Origin: Burkholderiales bacterium GJ-E10
GTDB lineage: Bacteria > Pseudomonadota > Gammaproteobacteria > Burkholderiales > Burkholderiaceae_F
Length of the DNA stretch: 64,000 nucleotides
Direction of reading: 5' to 3'
NCBI GenBank assembly: GCA_000828975.1
Contig: AP014683.1
Location: 1,631,700 to 1,695,699 of the forward strand
This document shows, in pieces, positions 1-9,901 of the stretch. Below the pieces are notes generated by a model. The model ran no database searches. It had not been told where the DNA came from and worked only from the letters and a program-made list of their open reading frames with translations. How positions within the stretch are numbered: the first letter of the stretch is position 1; each line of letters begins with the position of its first letter. The position numbers and the translations under genes were made by a program.

Positions 1-1586
1 CGGGTGACCAGTTCGCTGTCGCCCGTGATTACCTTGACGACCACCCCGCTCGCAGCGAGTGCCTTCAGCGCGTGTCTGGCGCTTGGCTTTGGTGGATCGA
101 GGAATGCTGCGAACCCGACGAAGACGAGTTCGGTTTCGTCGTTGACGATGGCATGCAGCTGCTCCGGGGACACCCGCCGCCGCGCGATGCCGAGCACCCG
201 GAATCCCTCATGTTCCAGGCTGGCCTGCAGCGCCTGAAGTCGCGCCAATGCCATCTCATCCATGGTCAGCACGCTCGCCGGCAGATCGCCTGCGTACTGG
301 GTCGAGAGCCGGAGGATCTCCTCGGGCGACCCTTTGACCACCAGAAGGCGTTCCTGCCCGTTGTCGACCAAGACGGAGACGCGACGCCGCTCGAAATCGA
401 AGGGGACTTCATCGACTTTATGCCAACCGCGGATGTCCACTTCCTCGTGGGCAAGGATCGCCTCGTCCAAAGGGCTTTTCAAACCGGTCTCGAACCAGCT
501 GTTGAGGAAGGCCAGTTCGAGCACCTGCGGGCTGTCCCGCCCATCCGCGCCCAGATGGCGTTCCAGCCGAATTCGCGCCTCGGTCAGCGTCCCCGTCTTG
601 TCGGTGCAAAGGATGTTCATGCTGCCGAGGTTATGAATCGCGGCAAGCTGTTTTACGATCACCTTTTTCCGGGCCATGCGCAGGGCGCCCCGGGACAGCG
701 TCACGGTCACGACCATCGGCAGAAGCTCCGGCGTCAAGCCGACGGCCAAGGCAATGGCGAATAACAGCGAGTCGAGCAGGGGCCGCCGAAACCATGCGTT
801 GACGAGAAAGACGAATAGCAGCATCAGGACGGTCAGGCGCATGACCAACATGCCAAAGCGCTGGGTGCCGAGTTCGAAGGCCGTGGGCGGCGGCTTCGCC
901 GCGAGCGACTCGGCTATCCCTCCGATTGCCGTGTGGGTGCCGATCCGGCACACGACGGCGATTCCGATGCCGGTGATCACGGAGGTGCCCATGAAGAGCG
1001 CGTTCTCGGCCTGATCCAACTCGCTTACTGCGGCAGGCATGTCGCGCGCATGCTTCTCAACCGGACACGATTCCCCCGTCAGCAGGGATTGGTTTACAAA
1101 CAGATCCTTGGCATCCAGAAGACGACAGTCGGCGGGAACGACGTCTCCCGCCGCCAGTTGCACGACATCGCCGGGCACCAGTTCCGCGATGGGGACATCG
1201 CGCCTCTGACGATCCCGCCAGACCGTCGCCGTCACGGCGACGGTCTGCCTCAAGCGATCGGCGGCTCGACCGGCCCGGTTTTCCTGGACAAAGTCGAGCG
1301 TCACGCTCAGAAGCACGATGGTCCAGATGATCACGAACCCCGCAATTTCTCCGGTCAGCGCGGATACCGCGCTGGCCGCGAGCAGGACCAGAACCAGGGG
1401 ATTCTTGAAGTGGGCCAGATATTCGAGGGCCAGGACACGCTCACCACGTAGCCGCAACGTGTTGGGCCCAAACCGCTCCCCTCGCTCCGCGGCTTCCCGC
1501 TGGCTCAGCCCCTCCGCGTTCGTTGCCAGTTCTTCGAGGAGGGATGGGACGGAGATATTCCAGTAGCGTGACGCTTGCGGCTCCAT
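1..1586 (-). CDS. mgtA: Magnesium-importing P-type ATPase (MgtA type), 3' end missing
   Basis: Inner-membrane P3B-type ATPase that probably imports Mg2+ by ATP hydrolysis. The frame opens at the ATG at 1586 (MEPQASRYWN) and runs off the left edge after about 528 residues; the family is near 900, so the hinge end and the last membrane helices are missing. Visible parts: N-terminal cation-ATPase segment, first helix pair (NPLVLVLLAASAVSAL), actuator-domain LTGES near residue 166, helix with LTPELLPM, and the phosphorylation loop CTDKTGTLTE with its Asp near residue 327. The last visible motif is VITGD. The stretch KVIVKQLAAIHNLGSMNILC is very like MgtA of enteric bacteria, which separates it from Ca2+ pumps. 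I recognise no Mg2+ riboswitch upstream. Transport of another divalent ion cannot be excluded. Confidence 0.85.
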   Translation of the reverse strand, partial: MEPQASRYWNISVPSLLEELATNAEGLSQREAAERGERFGPNTLRLRGERVLALEYLAHFKNPLVLVLLAASAVSALTGEIAGFVIIWTIVLLSVTLDFVQENRAGRAADRLRQTVAVTATVWRDRQRRDVPIAELVPGDVVQLAAGDVVPADCRLLDAKDLFVNQSLLTGESCPVEKHARDMPAAVSELDQAENALFMGTSVITGIGIAVVCRIGTHTAIGGIAESLAAKPPPTAFELGTQRFGMLVMRLTVLMLLFVFLVNAWFRRPLLDSLLFAIALAVGLTPELLPMVVTVTLSRGALRMARKKVIVKQLAAIHNLGSMNILCTDKTGTLTEARIRLERHLGADGRDSPQVLELAFLNSWFETGLKSPLDEAILAHEEVDIRGWHKVDEVPFDFERRRVSVLVDNGQERLLVVKGSPEEILRLSTQYAGDLPASVLTMDEMALARLQALQASLEHEGFRVLGIARRRVSPEQLHAIVNDETELVFVGFAAFLDPPKPSARHALKALAASGVVVKVITGDSELVT

Positions 1587-1928
1587 GGGTCAGGTCCCGA
1601 GCTTGCGAAACGGAAGCCCTTGATGCCCGCGATCCTCAGAGGCAAGAGGCACGGCCCGGCGAAAGCCGCGGCGGTTGCGCTCCACCTTCCGCGTGCCCTT
1701 TCGGTCCGCGTAGGCAAGCGCGCGAGGATCTCTTCCATATCGCTGGCGGGACCCATGCCTTTACCACCCGATGGGGATCACGGCCGATCGAAGCCATCGA
1801 AAGAATCCTGGCGACGCCTCCGGATGGTATCGCCATTCGATATGGGCGTACGACGCCCGTGGTTGACGAAGTCCGGTATGCGGAGCATGGAATGCGGCCG
1901 CGCCAGAACGACGAATTCCTTGAATCGC
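1587..1928. other. Intergenic stretch without a recognised gene
   Basis: 342 bases between the mgtA start and the mutarotase stop, both on the minus strand. Short open frames exist on both strands (for example 1505-1756 minus, which overlaps the start of mgtA), but none resembles a known protein or has a convincing ribosome binding site. It presumably holds the mgtA promoter and leader. No clear terminator hairpin with a T tract was found. Confidence 0.4.
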
Positions 1929-2894
1929 CTACCGCGGCTCGACGCGGTACCGCACGGTCAGCCGATGCTCGGCGCCGGGCACCACCGTCACGCAATCCTC
2001 CAGGGCGTTGGCGCTCTCCACGCACAGCATCTCCCGCCAGCCCGCGTCCGCGCCGCGGGTGCCGGACCCCAGGTCGCCGAGTTTCCCGGCCTTCTCCGCC
2101 CAGGGGGTCCAGACCACGGTCGAGGCGCTTGCGTTCTTTTCCACCACGATGCGCCGTCCGAGCACCGGATCGTCGATGACGCACGAGGCGGCGCGATCGC
2201 GGTAGACGCGATCGGTCTCGCCCGCGAACCGCACCGCGCCCTCCTGGCGGCGATGTGCATCCGACCCGGCCTCGGGCCCCACCTTGTCGACATATTCGCA
2301 ACCGTCGAGCCCGATCACCTGCGCGGAGCCGATATCTCCGACGCGGAAATAGGTATGCAGCGCCTCGCCGACCGTGAAGGACGCGGTTCCGCGGTTGCGC
2401 GTGACCAACTCGATCGCAAGCGTCTCGCCGAACGTGGCGTGCAACGCAAGTTCCCAGTGGTTCGGCCAGGCCGCACGCACGGCATCGAATCCCGGCAGAT
2501 CGGATTGCTCCAGCGCGCGCGGATCGAGCCGAAGGGCCACGCGTACGGCGCCGTCGGCGAGGACCGCGGCATCCGCAAGATCCCAGACGAGGTTGCGCGC
2601 GAACCCATGAGCCGGAAGCCCCGGCAACGCATGGGGCCCGAACCAGGGCCAACATACCGGAATGCCGCCGCGCACGGATTTGGCGGGCGCGAACCGCGCG
2701 CCGTTGGACAGCCACACGACATCGTGGGCCTGGCCGCGCGGCTTCCATGTGAGGATCTGGGCGCCCTGCAGACAAAGGCTTGCCGACGCCACCGGCCCCT
2801 CGATATCCAGGACCGTCAGCGCGCCGGCCTCTTCGCGAAACCGCAATGCGCCTACCGACGCGAACCGCTGACCCAGTTCCTGCGCGCTCTGCAT
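1929..2894 (-). CDS. D-hexose-6-phosphate mutarotase (YeaD-like aldose epimerase family)
   Basis: Cytoplasmic galactose-mutarotase-fold enzyme that interconverts the anomers of glucose-6-phosphate and related sugars. About 321 residues, the normal length for the YeaD branch. Family stretches visible: LQGAQILTWKP near the start, SVRGGIPVCWPWFGPH (substrate-binding Arg/His region), GEALHTYFRVGDI, and VVWTPWAEKA followed by CVESANA with the catalytic-type Glu. The start at 2894 (MQSAQELGQRF) fits the family; an in-frame Met two codons upstream (2900) is possible. The gene lies alone, about 70 bases downstream of ubiA on the same strand. Substrate identity is inferred from the family. Confidence 0.85.
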   Translation of the reverse strand: MQSAQELGQRFASVGALRFREEAGALTVLDIEGPVASASLCLQGAQILTWKPRGQAHDVVWLSNGARFAPAKSVRGGIPVCWPWFGPHALPGLPAHGFARNLVWDLADAAVLADGAVRVALRLDPRALEQSDLPGFDAVRAAWPNHWELALHATFGETLAIELVTRNRGTASFTVGEALHTYFRVGDIGSAQVIGLDGCEYVDKVGPEAGSDAHRRQEGAVRFAGETDRVYRDRAASCVIDDPVLGRRIVVEKNASASTVVWTPWAEKAGKLGDLGSGTRGADAGWREMLCVESANALEDCVTVVPGAEHRLTVRYRVEPR

Positions 2895-2966
2895 GACCAT
2901 TTCCCCTCGTCCGGATGCGCCGCCGATCGCGGCCCGGCGAAGGATACCGGCTTCGGCGATGCGCCG

Positions 2967-3881
2967 TCAGCGCAACGCGAAATCGGCAACGATCCCGGCG
3001 AATATGCACAACCCCAGCCAATGGTTGTGCCGGAATGCGCGAAAGCACTGCATGCGGTCCCGCCCGCGGATCCAGATGAGGTGGAGCACCGCGCAGCCCG
3101 CGGCGGCCGCCCATCCGGCATAGAAGACCGGCCCCAGGCCGACGGCATGCGCGGCGGCAGCCAGCATCGCCAGATAACCGCCATAACAGACGCCGATCGC
3201 CAGCACGTCGGCGCGCCCGAAAAAGATCGCCGACGAGCGCACGCCGATGCGCAGGTCATCGTCGCGGTCGACCATCGCATACTCGGTGTCGTAGGCGATC
3301 ACCCAGAGCAGGTTGGCGATCAGCAGCCACCAGCCGAGCGCGGGCACCCGTCCCTGCACGGCGGCGAACGCCATCGGAATCCCGAACGAGAACGCGATTC
3401 CCAGATAGGCCTGCGGCATCGGGAAAAACCGCTTGAAATACGGATAGGTCGCCGCCACCCCCACCGCCACCCATGCCAGAGGCAGCGCAGCCCGATTGAG
3501 AAACGGCAGCGACACGGCCGCGGCGGCAAGCGCCAGGACGACGGCGACCACCAGCGCCTCGCGCACCGAAAGGATGCCGCGCGCCAGCACGCGATCGGCA
3601 GTGCGCTTGACCTGGCCGTCGAAATTGCGGTCGGCGATGTCGTTGACCGCGCAACCCGCCGATCGCATCAACACCGTGCCCGCCGAGAAAATCGCCACCA
3701 GGGCCCAGCCCGGCCAGCCGCGGGCGGCGATCCACAATGCGTCGAGCGTCGGCCACAACAACAGCAGGCTGCCGATCGGCTTGTCGAGCCGGGTCAGGCG
3801 CGCATAGGCCGTCAGCCGCGCAAGAAGCCGCATCCGTCGCCCGGATGTCGACAGGGCGGAAGCCGCATCGCCCGAATTCAT
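2967..3881 (-). CDS. ubiA: 4-hydroxybenzoate polyprenyltransferase UbiA
   Basis: Integral membrane prenyltransferase that joins a polyprenyl chain to 4-hydroxybenzoate, the second step of ubiquinone synthesis. About 304 residues. Both Asp-rich motifs are present: NDIADRNFD (NDxxDxxxD) for Mg-diphosphate binding, and [12 protein letters not shown] in the second loop. [19 protein letters not shown] is the typical opening helix. The ATG at 3881 overlaps the oxyR stop in an ATGA, which favours this start and translational coupling; MRLLAR downstream is an alternative. The gene order recG-oxyR-ubiA is common in betaproteobacteria. Confidence 0.95.
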   Translation of the reverse strand: MNSGDAASALSTSGRRMRLLARLTAYARLTRLDKPIGSLLLLWPTLDALWIAARGWPGWALVAIFSAGTVLMRSAGCAVNDIADRNFDGQVKRTADRVLARGILSVREALVVAVVLALAAAAVSLPFLNRAALPLAWVAVGVAATYPYFKRFFPMPQAYLGIAFSFGIPMAFAAVQGRVPALGWWLLIANLLWVIAYDTEYAMVDRDDDLRIGVRSSAIFFGRADVLAIGVCYGGYLAMLAAAAHAVGLGPVFYAGWAAAAGCAVLHLIWIRGRDRMQCFRAFRHNHWLGLCIFAGIVADFALR

Positions 3882-4813
3882 GCCGGCAGCCCGTCGTCGA
3901 TCGGGTTGGCGCCCGGCAACGCACATCGTTCGACCGCGCGGCATAGTGCCTCGATCGCACCGGTCCGCGGGAAGGTCTTGCGCCATGCGAGCACCACGCG
4001 CCGCTGCGGCACCGGAGTGCAAAACGGCACGTAGGCAAGCAGGGAACCACGCACCGGGCGCTCCGGGACACTGGTCTGCGGCAACACCGTGACGCCGATC
4101 CCCGACGCCACCATCTGGCGGATCGTCTCCAGCGACGACCCCTCCAGCGGCCGCCGGATGCCGTCGGTCGTCCCCCGATCCAGTTCGGGACAGGCGGCCA
4201 GCACCTGATCGCGGAAACAGTGGCCACTGCCCAGCAGCAGGGTCGTCTGGCCGGCCAGTTCCGCCATCGCAACCGCCTTGCGCCGCGCCCAGGCATGGCC
4301 CCGCGGCACCGCGGCGACGAACGGTTCATCGTAAAGCGGCCGGATCGCCAGGCCCGATTCCGGCAGCGGCAGCGCGAGCACCGCGGCGTCGATCTCGCCG
4401 TTGCGCAACATCTCCAGCAGCCGGACGGTGAAGTTCTCGGCCAGGAACAAGGGCATCTGCGGCGCGTCCTGCTGCAATTGCCGCACCAGCGCCGGCAGCA
4501 GATACGGGCCGACGGTATAGATCGCGCCCAGACGCAGCGGCCCCACCAGCGGGTCGCGCCCCTGGCGCGCGATCTCGCCGATCCCCGCCGCCTGCTCGAG
4601 CACGCGCTGCGCCTGCACGACGACGCGCTCCCCGATCTCCGTCAGGCGCACTTCCGCCGTGCCGCGCTCGAACAGGCGCACGCCCAGTTCGTCTTCGAGC
4701 TTGCGGATCGCCACCGACACGCTGGGCTGGGTGGCGTGGCACGCTTCCGCCGCGCGGCCGAAGTGGCGCTCGCGGGCGAGGGCTACGAGATAGCGGAGTT
4801 CGGTCAGCGTCAT
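3878..4813 (-). CDS. oxyR: Hydrogen peroxide-sensing LysR-type regulator OxyR
   Basis: LysR-family regulator of about 311 residues: winged HTH at residues 1-60 ([20 protein letters not shown]), then the two-lobed sensing domain. The peroxidatic motif [12 protein letters not shown] holds two cysteines nine residues apart, the spacing of Cys199/Cys208 in E. coli OxyR, so this is a true redox-sensing OxyR and not a generic LysR protein. It should activate catalase and peroxiredoxin genes, none of which lies in this window. It sits 19 bases after recG and overlaps ubiA by 4 bases, so it is probably transcribed with them. Confidence 0.95.
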   Translation of the reverse strand: MTLTELRYLVALARERHFGRAAEACHATQPSVSVAIRKLEDELGVRLFERGTAEVRLTEIGERVVVQAQRVLEQAAGIGEIARQGRDPLVGPLRLGAIYTVGPYLLPALVRQLQQDAPQMPLFLAENFTVRLLEMLRNGEIDAAVLALPLPESGLAIRPLYDEPFVAAVPRGHAWARRKAVAMAELAGQTTLLLGSGHCFRDQVLAACPELDRGTTDGIRRPLEGSSLETIRQMVASGIGVTVLPQTSVPERPVRGSLLAYVPFCTPVPQRRVVLAWRKTFPRTGAIEALCRAVERCALPGANPIDDGLPA

Positions 4814-4832
4814 CGTGCAAGTTTATGGCGAT

Positions 4833-6878
4833 TCAGGCCCCGATATAGGCCGCCGCACCCGCGAACCAGCGATCGACGATCGACGCCGCCGCACCTTCGT
4901 CCTCCCGCAACAGCCGATCGGCTTCGGTGCGCGCGATGTCGAGCAGGTCGACGTCCCGTTCGATGTCCGCGACACGCAGCATCGGCAACCCCCACTGCCG
5001 GGCACCGAGGAATTCCCCCGGCCCGCGCAGGCCCAGGTCGGCACGGGCGATCTCGAATCCGTCCGTGCTCTCGTAGAGGATCTTGAGGCGGGCGCGCGCC
5101 GTCTCCGAAAGCGGTTCGTCGAACAGCAGCACGCAGGCGCTTTCGACGGCGCCGCGGCCGACCCGGCCGCGCAATTGGTGCAGCGTCGCCAGGCCGAAGC
5201 GTTGCGCGTGCTCGATCACCATCAGGCTGGCGTTGGGCACGTCGATGCCCACTTCGATCACGGTGGTCGCCACGAGCACGTCGATCGCCCCGGCGGCGAA
5301 GGAATCCATCACCGCCGTCTTCTCCGGCGCCGCCATCTGGCCGTGGAGCAGGCCCAGGCGCAGATCGGGCAGCACCGCCCGCGTCTCTTCGACCATGCGC
5401 ACGGCGGCGGTGGCGTCGATCTCGTCGCTCTCCTCCACCAGCGGACACACCCAGTACGCCTGACGGCCGCGCGCCACCTCGGCGCGGATGCGCGCCAGAA
5501 CCTCGTCGCGGCGCGACCCGGCCACCAGTTTGGTCCGCACCGGAGTCCGGCCCGGCGGCAGCGTCCGGATGACCGACACATCGAGATCCGCGAAATAGCT
5601 CATCGCGAGCGTGCGCGGAATCGGCGTGGCGCTCAGCATCAGCCGATGCGGCACGCAGGCGCCGTCCTGCCGCAGGGCCAGGCGCTGTGCCACGCCAAAC
5701 CGGTGCTGCTCGTCGACGACCGCCAGCGCGAGATTCGCGAACCGCACCGATTCCTGGATGAGCGCATGGGTGCCGACCACGACCCTGGCGGCGCCGGATC
5801 CGATCGCCGCCAGCGCATCGCGACGCGACCCCTCCCGCAGGCGTCCGGCCAGCCAGACCACGCGCACCCCCAGCGGCGACAGCAGGGCGCCGAGGCGCCG
5901 GTAATGCTGCTCGGCCAGGATCTCTGTCGGCGCCATGATCGCCGCCTGGGCCCCGGCTTCCACCGCCCGCGCCGCGGCCAGCGCGGCCACCACGGTCTTG
6001 CCGCTCCCCACGTCTCCCTGGAGCAGGCGATTCATGGGCACGGTCGCGGCAAGGTCGGCCTCGATCTCCGCCCAGGCCTGCCGCTGATCGGCCGTCAGCG
6101 CAAAAGGCAGGCGCGCCAGAAACGCATCGACGAGCCGCCCGTCTCCGGCGAGCGCCGTGCCCGGCTCCCGGCGGCGCTGCGCCCGGGCACGCCGCAACGC
6201 CAACTGCTGCGCCAGCAACTCGTCCAATCGCAGGCGTCGCCATGCCGGTGCCAGCAGGCGATCGAGGTCTGCCAGGCTTCCGACCGCCGGCGGCTCATGC
6301 AGCATGCACAACGCGGACCCCAGACCCGGCAGCGCCAGGCGTTCCCGCAGCGCACCCGGCAGCGCGTCGGGGAATCCCGACTCCCGGCACCGCGCGGCGG
6401 TCATTGCCTTGGCGATGCGACGACGCAACAGCGCCTGCGACACCCCCTCGCTCGCCGGATAGACCGGCGTCAGGCGATCGGGGAGCGGCGCGTCCCGCTC
6501 GCACAGCGTGACGCGGGGGTGGACCATTTCGATCGCCCCCTTCCAGCCCTCCCGGATCATGCCCGCGGCGCGCACCCGGCGCCCGACGGTCAAGCGGGTC
6601 CGCTGCGACGAGAAGAAATGCAACCATCGCAGCGACAGTTCGGCGCGCTCGTCGCGCAGCCGCACCACGAACTGCGGGCGCCCCGCACGGCGCAACTGCG
6701 CGTCGACGATTTCGCCCTCCACCTGCACCCACTCGCCCGGAACGACGGCGTCAATGGGCGCAATGCGGGTCTCGTCGAGGTAGCGCAACGGAAGATGCAG
6801 CAGGAAATCCCAATCGCCGCGCAAGCCCATGCGCGCCAGACCATCCGGCTTCTTCCGGGAGGCGGTCTCAGTCTGCAC
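4833..6878 (-). CDS. recG: ATP-dependent DNA helicase RecG
   Basis: Superfamily 2 branch-migrating helicase that reverses stalled forks and processes recombination intermediates; cytoplasmic. About 681 residues from the GTG at 6878 ([10 protein letters not shown]). Wedge/OB domain at roughly 40-180 ([21 protein letters not shown]), Walker A GDVGSGKT, helicase motif II DEQHRFG, motif [11 protein letters not shown], and the C-terminal motif QLRGRVGRG. The GTG overlaps the 3' end of ridA by 11 bases. A Met at 6830 would cut into the N-terminal domain, so I prefer GTG, although it has no strong ribosome binding site. Confidence 0.95.
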   Translation of the reverse strand: MQTETASRKKPDGLARMGLRGDWDFLLHLPLRYLDETRIAPIDAVVPGEWVQVEGEIVDAQLRRAGRPQFVVRLRDERAELSLRWLHFFSSQRTRLTVGRRVRAAGMIREGWKGAIEMVHPRVTLCERDAPLPDRLTPVYPASEGVSQALLRRRIAKAMTAARCRESGFPDALPGALRERLALPGLGSALCMLHEPPAVGSLADLDRLLAPAWRRLRLDELLAQQLALRRARAQRRREPGTALAGDGRLVDAFLARLPFALTADQRQAWAEIEADLAATVPMNRLLQGDVGSGKTVVAALAAARAVEAGAQAAIMAPTEILAEQHYRRLGALLSPLGVRVVWLAGRLREGSRRDALAAIGSGAARVVVGTHALIQESVRFANLALAVVDEQHRFGVAQRLALRQDGACVPHRLMLSATPIPRTLAMSYFADLDVSVIRTLPPGRTPVRTKLVAGSRRDEVLARIRAEVARGRQAYWVCPLVEESDEIDATAAVRMVEETRAVLPDLRLGLLHGQMAAPEKTAVMDSFAAGAIDVLVATTVIEVGIDVPNASLMVIEHAQRFGLATLHQLRGRVGRGAVESACVLLFDEPLSETARARLKILYESTDGFEIARADLGLRGPGEFLGARQWGLPMLRVADIERDVDLLDIARTEADRLLREDEGAAASIVDRWFAGAAAYIGA

Positions 6879-7254
6879 GCAGGACCAGGATCGCCTCGAC
6901 CTCGAACTGCGCACCGCGCGGCAAACTCGCAACGCCGACCGTCGAGCGCGCCGGGTGCGGTGCGGCAACGAGTTCGGCCATGATCCCGTTGGCGGCGGCG
7001 AACCGACCGAGGTCGGTCAGGAACAGCGTGAACTTGACGACGTCGGCCAGGCTGCCTCCGGCCGCGCGCGCCACCGCCGACAGATTCGCGAATGCCTGCC
7101 GCACCTGCGCCTCGAAATCGCCCACCAGTTCGCCGGTTGCCGGATCCAACCCGATCTGGCCGGACAGAAACACCATCGGCCCGGCTTTCACCGCCTGCGA
7201 ATACGGGCCGATCGCCGCCGGCGCCTCGGACGTTGCAATGATTTCCCGCGTCAT
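6868..7254 (-). CDS. ridA: RidA-family enamine/imine deaminase
   Basis: Small cytoplasmic Rid-family enzyme (128 residues) that hydrolyses reactive 2-aminoacrylate-type enamines released by PLP enzymes. The family core is intact: [10 protein letters not shown] near residue 16, [16 protein letters not shown], and [22 protein letters not shown] near the end with the Arg and Glu expected for the carboxylate-binding and catalytic positions. The start at 7254 ([10 protein letters not shown]) is the family start; the frame upstream is Arg/Ala-rich and not coding-like. It leads the ridA-recG-oxyR-ubiA run. Confidence 0.93.
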   Translation of the reverse strand: MTREIIATSEAPAAIGPYSQAVKAGPMVFLSGQIGLDPATGELVGDFEAQVRQAFANLSAVARAAGGSLADVVKFTLFLTDLGRFAAANGIMAELVAAPHPARSTVGVASLPRGAQFEVEAILVLRAD

Positions 7255-7452
7255 CGATCCGCTCCCTGCATCGTTTCCTGAACCGGCGCGATTGTATGCC
7301 GCGCGGGTTGCCAACGCGGTATGCCAAGGATGACGCGCCAAATGGGGATGAGGAGTCCGCCAAATGCGCGCCCCGGCCATCTAAAGTCCTTTCCAGGGAT
7401 GTCGAAATTTCAGCAGATGGCCGGTATTGCGGCCGCTACCCAGGTGCCACAG

Positions 7453-7938
7453 ATGATTCTGTTTCTGGATTTCGACGGGGTGTTGCACCCCGATCCCTGC
7501 CCGGCCGCCGATCGGCTGTTCGAAAACGCGGACCGCCTGTCGGCGACGCTGGAGCAGTTTCCCGAGGTGGGGGTCGTACTCTCGACCTCCTGGCGCACGA
7601 TCTATGCCGAACAGGAGTTGCTGCCCATGCTGCCGGAGTCGCTGCGTCGGCGGGTCGTGGGCATGACCCCCTGTTTCAGCGACTTCTCGACCGCGGCCAA
7701 TCGCACTCCCTACCACCGGCATGCCGAATGCGAACGGTGGCTGCGCGTCCACGACCTGGCCGACAGTCCCTGGGTGGCGCTCGACGATCGCGCGACCTGG
7801 TTCGCGCCATACTGCGAAAATCTCATCGCGTGCAACTCCGAGCGAGGATATGACGACGAAGTCCGCGCCCGGCTGCACAGCGCGCTGACGATCGCGCGCA
7901 AACGGATGGCCGACGACGTCGACTTGTTGGTACTCTAA
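7453..7938 (+). CDS. HAD-domain protein, putative phosphatase
   Basis: About 161 residues beginning with the HAD motif I, LFLDFDGVLHPD (DxDG), followed by VVLSTSWRT, the Ser/Thr motif II region, and VALDDRATWF in place of the usual motif IV. It belongs to the short HAD proteins with little or no cap domain; substrate unknown. The start is uncertain: the Met at 7453 lies five codons before the catalytic Asp, as usual in this group, while 7399 and 7321 are longer in-frame options. Transcribed alone, divergent from ridA. Confidence 0.7.
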   Translation: MILFLDFDGVLHPDPCPAADRLFENADRLSATLEQFPEVGVVLSTSWRTIYAEQELLPMLPESLRRRVVGMTPCFSDFSTAANRTPYHRHAECERWLRVHDLADSPWVALDDRATWFAPYCENLIACNSERGYDDEVRARLHSALTIARKRMADDVDLLVL

Positions 7939-8043
7939 CGTTAATTATTCTTAATCGTTGTTTCTTCACAATTTCCCCGATCGCAAGCGGACTTCCCAAC
8001 CCCCCAATTCCCCCAAGAGCGCTTGACCTCCTCCCGAAAATCG

Positions 8044-9261
8044 ATGTGCGACGAGCAGGGCGCAGCCGAGGTGGAGACGGACGGCTGCCCGCCCGCGTCC
8101 GCCGATCTGCTGGCCCAGCACGCTCCGGCGCTGCTGCATGAAGCGCAAGTCGGACTTTTCGTCCTGGACGTCGTCGATCAGCGCATCCTCTACGCCAATC
8201 CGTACTTCGCCGAGCTGGTCGGCCGCAGTCCGGAAGAACTGCTGACGATCCCCGTCCTCGACATGGTCGAGCCCGAGTACCGGGATCTGGTCGCGGAACG
8301 CCTGCGCGAGCGGATCGCCGGCAAGCCGGTCGCGCCGTATACCGTCATCGGGCGGCGCAAGGATGGAACGAACTTCGATGCCCATATCGCGGGGCGCAGG
8401 CTCGAAGTGGATGGGCGCCTGACGCTGGTCGTGACGATCACCGACCTCAGCGATTACAACCGCGTGTTGCGTCAGACCCAGCGGATCCAGGCGCAAAAGG
8501 AGGCCGCGGAAGCCGCTGCGGAGGCCAAATCCCGTTTCCTCGCGGCGGTGAACCACGATCTCCGCCAACCCCTGCATGCGATCGAACTGATTTCCACGGC
8601 GCTGCGGCGCAATCTGGTTCATCCGGCGGCACTCCTGCTCTGCGACCGGATCGATCAGGCGGGGACGTCGATGACCGCACTGCTCGATTCGCTGCTCGAC
8701 GTCTACCGCCTCGATTCGGGCGCGCTCCATCCGAGCCTGCGGACATTCCCCGCAGGGGATCTGCTCCGCGACCTGGGATCCGAATTCGGTCCGGTGGCGC
8801 GGGAACGCGGGTTGCGCCTGCGGGTGACCCACACTGCCAAAACGGTGGTGAGCGATCCCGCCATCCTGCGCCGGATTCTCGCCAACCTGGTGAACAACGC
8901 GTTGCGCTATACGCAGCAGGGCAGCGTACAGATCGTCTGCCGGCGCGATGCCTCGGGCGTGCGCATCGAGGTCCGCGACAGCGGTCCCGGTATCGCGCGC
9001 GACGAACACCAGCGCATCTTCGACGAGTTCACCCGCGGCGCTGCGTCGGCGGACGGCACCCCGGGGACCGGACTCGGATTGAACATCGTGTCGCGGATGG
9101 CCAGCGCCCTGCAGGCACCGGTCACGCTACGCTCGGAACCCGGGCGCGGCAGCGTGTTCGCCATCACCCTGCCGCGCGGCCAGGATGTCGCAACGCACGG
9201 CACCGCACAGCCGGCCGAGCCGGTGACCGCAACCCTCCCGCAGTTCAGTGAAACAGGCTGA
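8044..9261 (+). CDS. PAS-domain sensor histidine kinase
   Basis: Two-component sensor of about 405 residues with no membrane helix, so probably cytoplasmic. A PAS domain at about 25-145 (VGLFVLDVVDQRILYANPYF) is followed by a short coiled coil (QAQKEAAEAAAEAKSRFLA), a HisKA domain with the phosphoacceptor His in AVNHDLRQPLHAIEL, and an ATPase domain with N box NLVNNALRYT, G1 DSGPGI and G2 GTGLGLNIV. The ATG at 8044 is used; a TTG seven codons upstream (8023) is possible. Its likely partner is the response regulator encoded convergently, with the two 3' ends overlapping by 17 bases. Signal unknown. Confidence 0.88.
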   Translation: MCDEQGAAEVETDGCPPASADLLAQHAPALLHEAQVGLFVLDVVDQRILYANPYFAELVGRSPEELLTIPVLDMVEPEYRDLVAERLRERIAGKPVAPYTVIGRRKDGTNFDAHIAGRRLEVDGRLTLVVTITDLSDYNRVLRQTQRIQAQKEAAEAAAEAKSRFLAAVNHDLRQPLHAIELISTALRRNLVHPAALLLCDRIDQAGTSMTALLDSLLDVYRLDSGALHPSLRTFPAGDLLRDLGSEFGPVARERGLRLRVTHTAKTVVSDPAILRRILANLVNNALRYTQQGSVQIVCRRDASGVRIEVRDSGPGIARDEHQRIFDEFTRGAASADGTPGTGLGLNIVSRMASALQAPVTLRSEPGRGSVFAITLPRGQDVATHGTAQPAEPVTATLPQFSETG

Positions 9262-9901
9262 TGAGGTGACCGCGTGAGCGCACATCCAGGGTCAGCAGGA
9301 TGTCGGAAACGTAGTTCTTGATCGTTCCCACCGAAAGCCCGGTGGCGCTGGCGATCTCGCGGTTGTTGCAACCGGACAGGATGAGTTCCAGGATCTCGAC
9401 GTGCCGCGTTCCGAGATCCGCGATGCGCTGGCGCGGCGGCACGCCGGATGCCGGAATCGCATCGAGATCGTCCAGGTCCCCTCCGACCGCTTCCGCCGGA
9501 TGGAGCAGCACGCGGGTGAACGCCTTCTGCAGTTGCGCCGGGCTCCACGACTTCAACAAATACCCCCGTGCACCCATCGAACGCGCCTGCCGAACGACGA
9601 ATTCGTCCTGAGTGCCGGTCAGCACGACCACCGGGATGGCCGGAAATGCGTCACGCATCACGCGCAAACCCTGCAAGCCCTTGGCATCGCAGACGTTCAG
9701 GTCGAGGAGCATGAGATCGACCCGCGGCTCCGCCGCGCATAGCTCCTTCGCCTCCGCAATCGACCGTCCCTGGAGCACGCGACAGGAGATCCCGTCCAGC
9801 GTTCGCAGCAGGCACTCGATTCCCAAGCGGATCAGGTCGTGATCATCGACCAGCAGGACCGTGCGCAATACCCCGGAAGGCAATGCGCCCGCGGGCTGCA
9901 T
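9245..9901 (-). CDS. LuxR/NarL-type response regulator
   Basis: DNA-binding response regulator of 218 residues. Receiver domain at 14-135: acidic pair in LLVDDHDLIRLG, phosphoacceptor Asp in DLMLLDLN, conserved Thr/Lys in VVLTGT and YLLKSW. C-terminal LuxR-type HTH (HVEILELILSGCNNREIASA then LSVGTIKNYVSDIL). The start at 9901 overlaps the dedA stop in ATGA, so the two are co-transcribed; longer upstream frames are Arg/Pro-rich and unlikely. It overlaps the histidine kinase gene tail-to-tail, so kinase and regulator must come from different promoters. Confidence 0.88.
   Translation of the reverse strand: MQPAGALPSGVLRTVLLVDDHDLIRLGIECLLRTLDGISCRVLQGRSIAEAKELCAAEPRVDLMLLDLNVCDAKGLQGLRVMRDAFPAIPVVVLTGTQDEFVVRQARSMGARGYLLKSWSPAQLQKAFTRVLLHPAEAVGGDLDDLDAIPASGVPPRQRIADLGTRHVEILELILSGCNNREIASATGLSVGTIKNYVSDILLTLDVRSRGHLISLFH

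Noticed and set aside
1505-1756. 83-codon minus-strand frame upstream of and overlapping mgtA
   Set aside because: It runs out of frame into mgtA, has no recognisable motif and its composition is not coding-like.
1587-1928. Mg2+ riboswitch or mgtL-type leader before mgtA
   Set aside because: I could not identify the conserved helices of an M-box, nor a short Pro-rich leader peptide with a good ribosome binding site.
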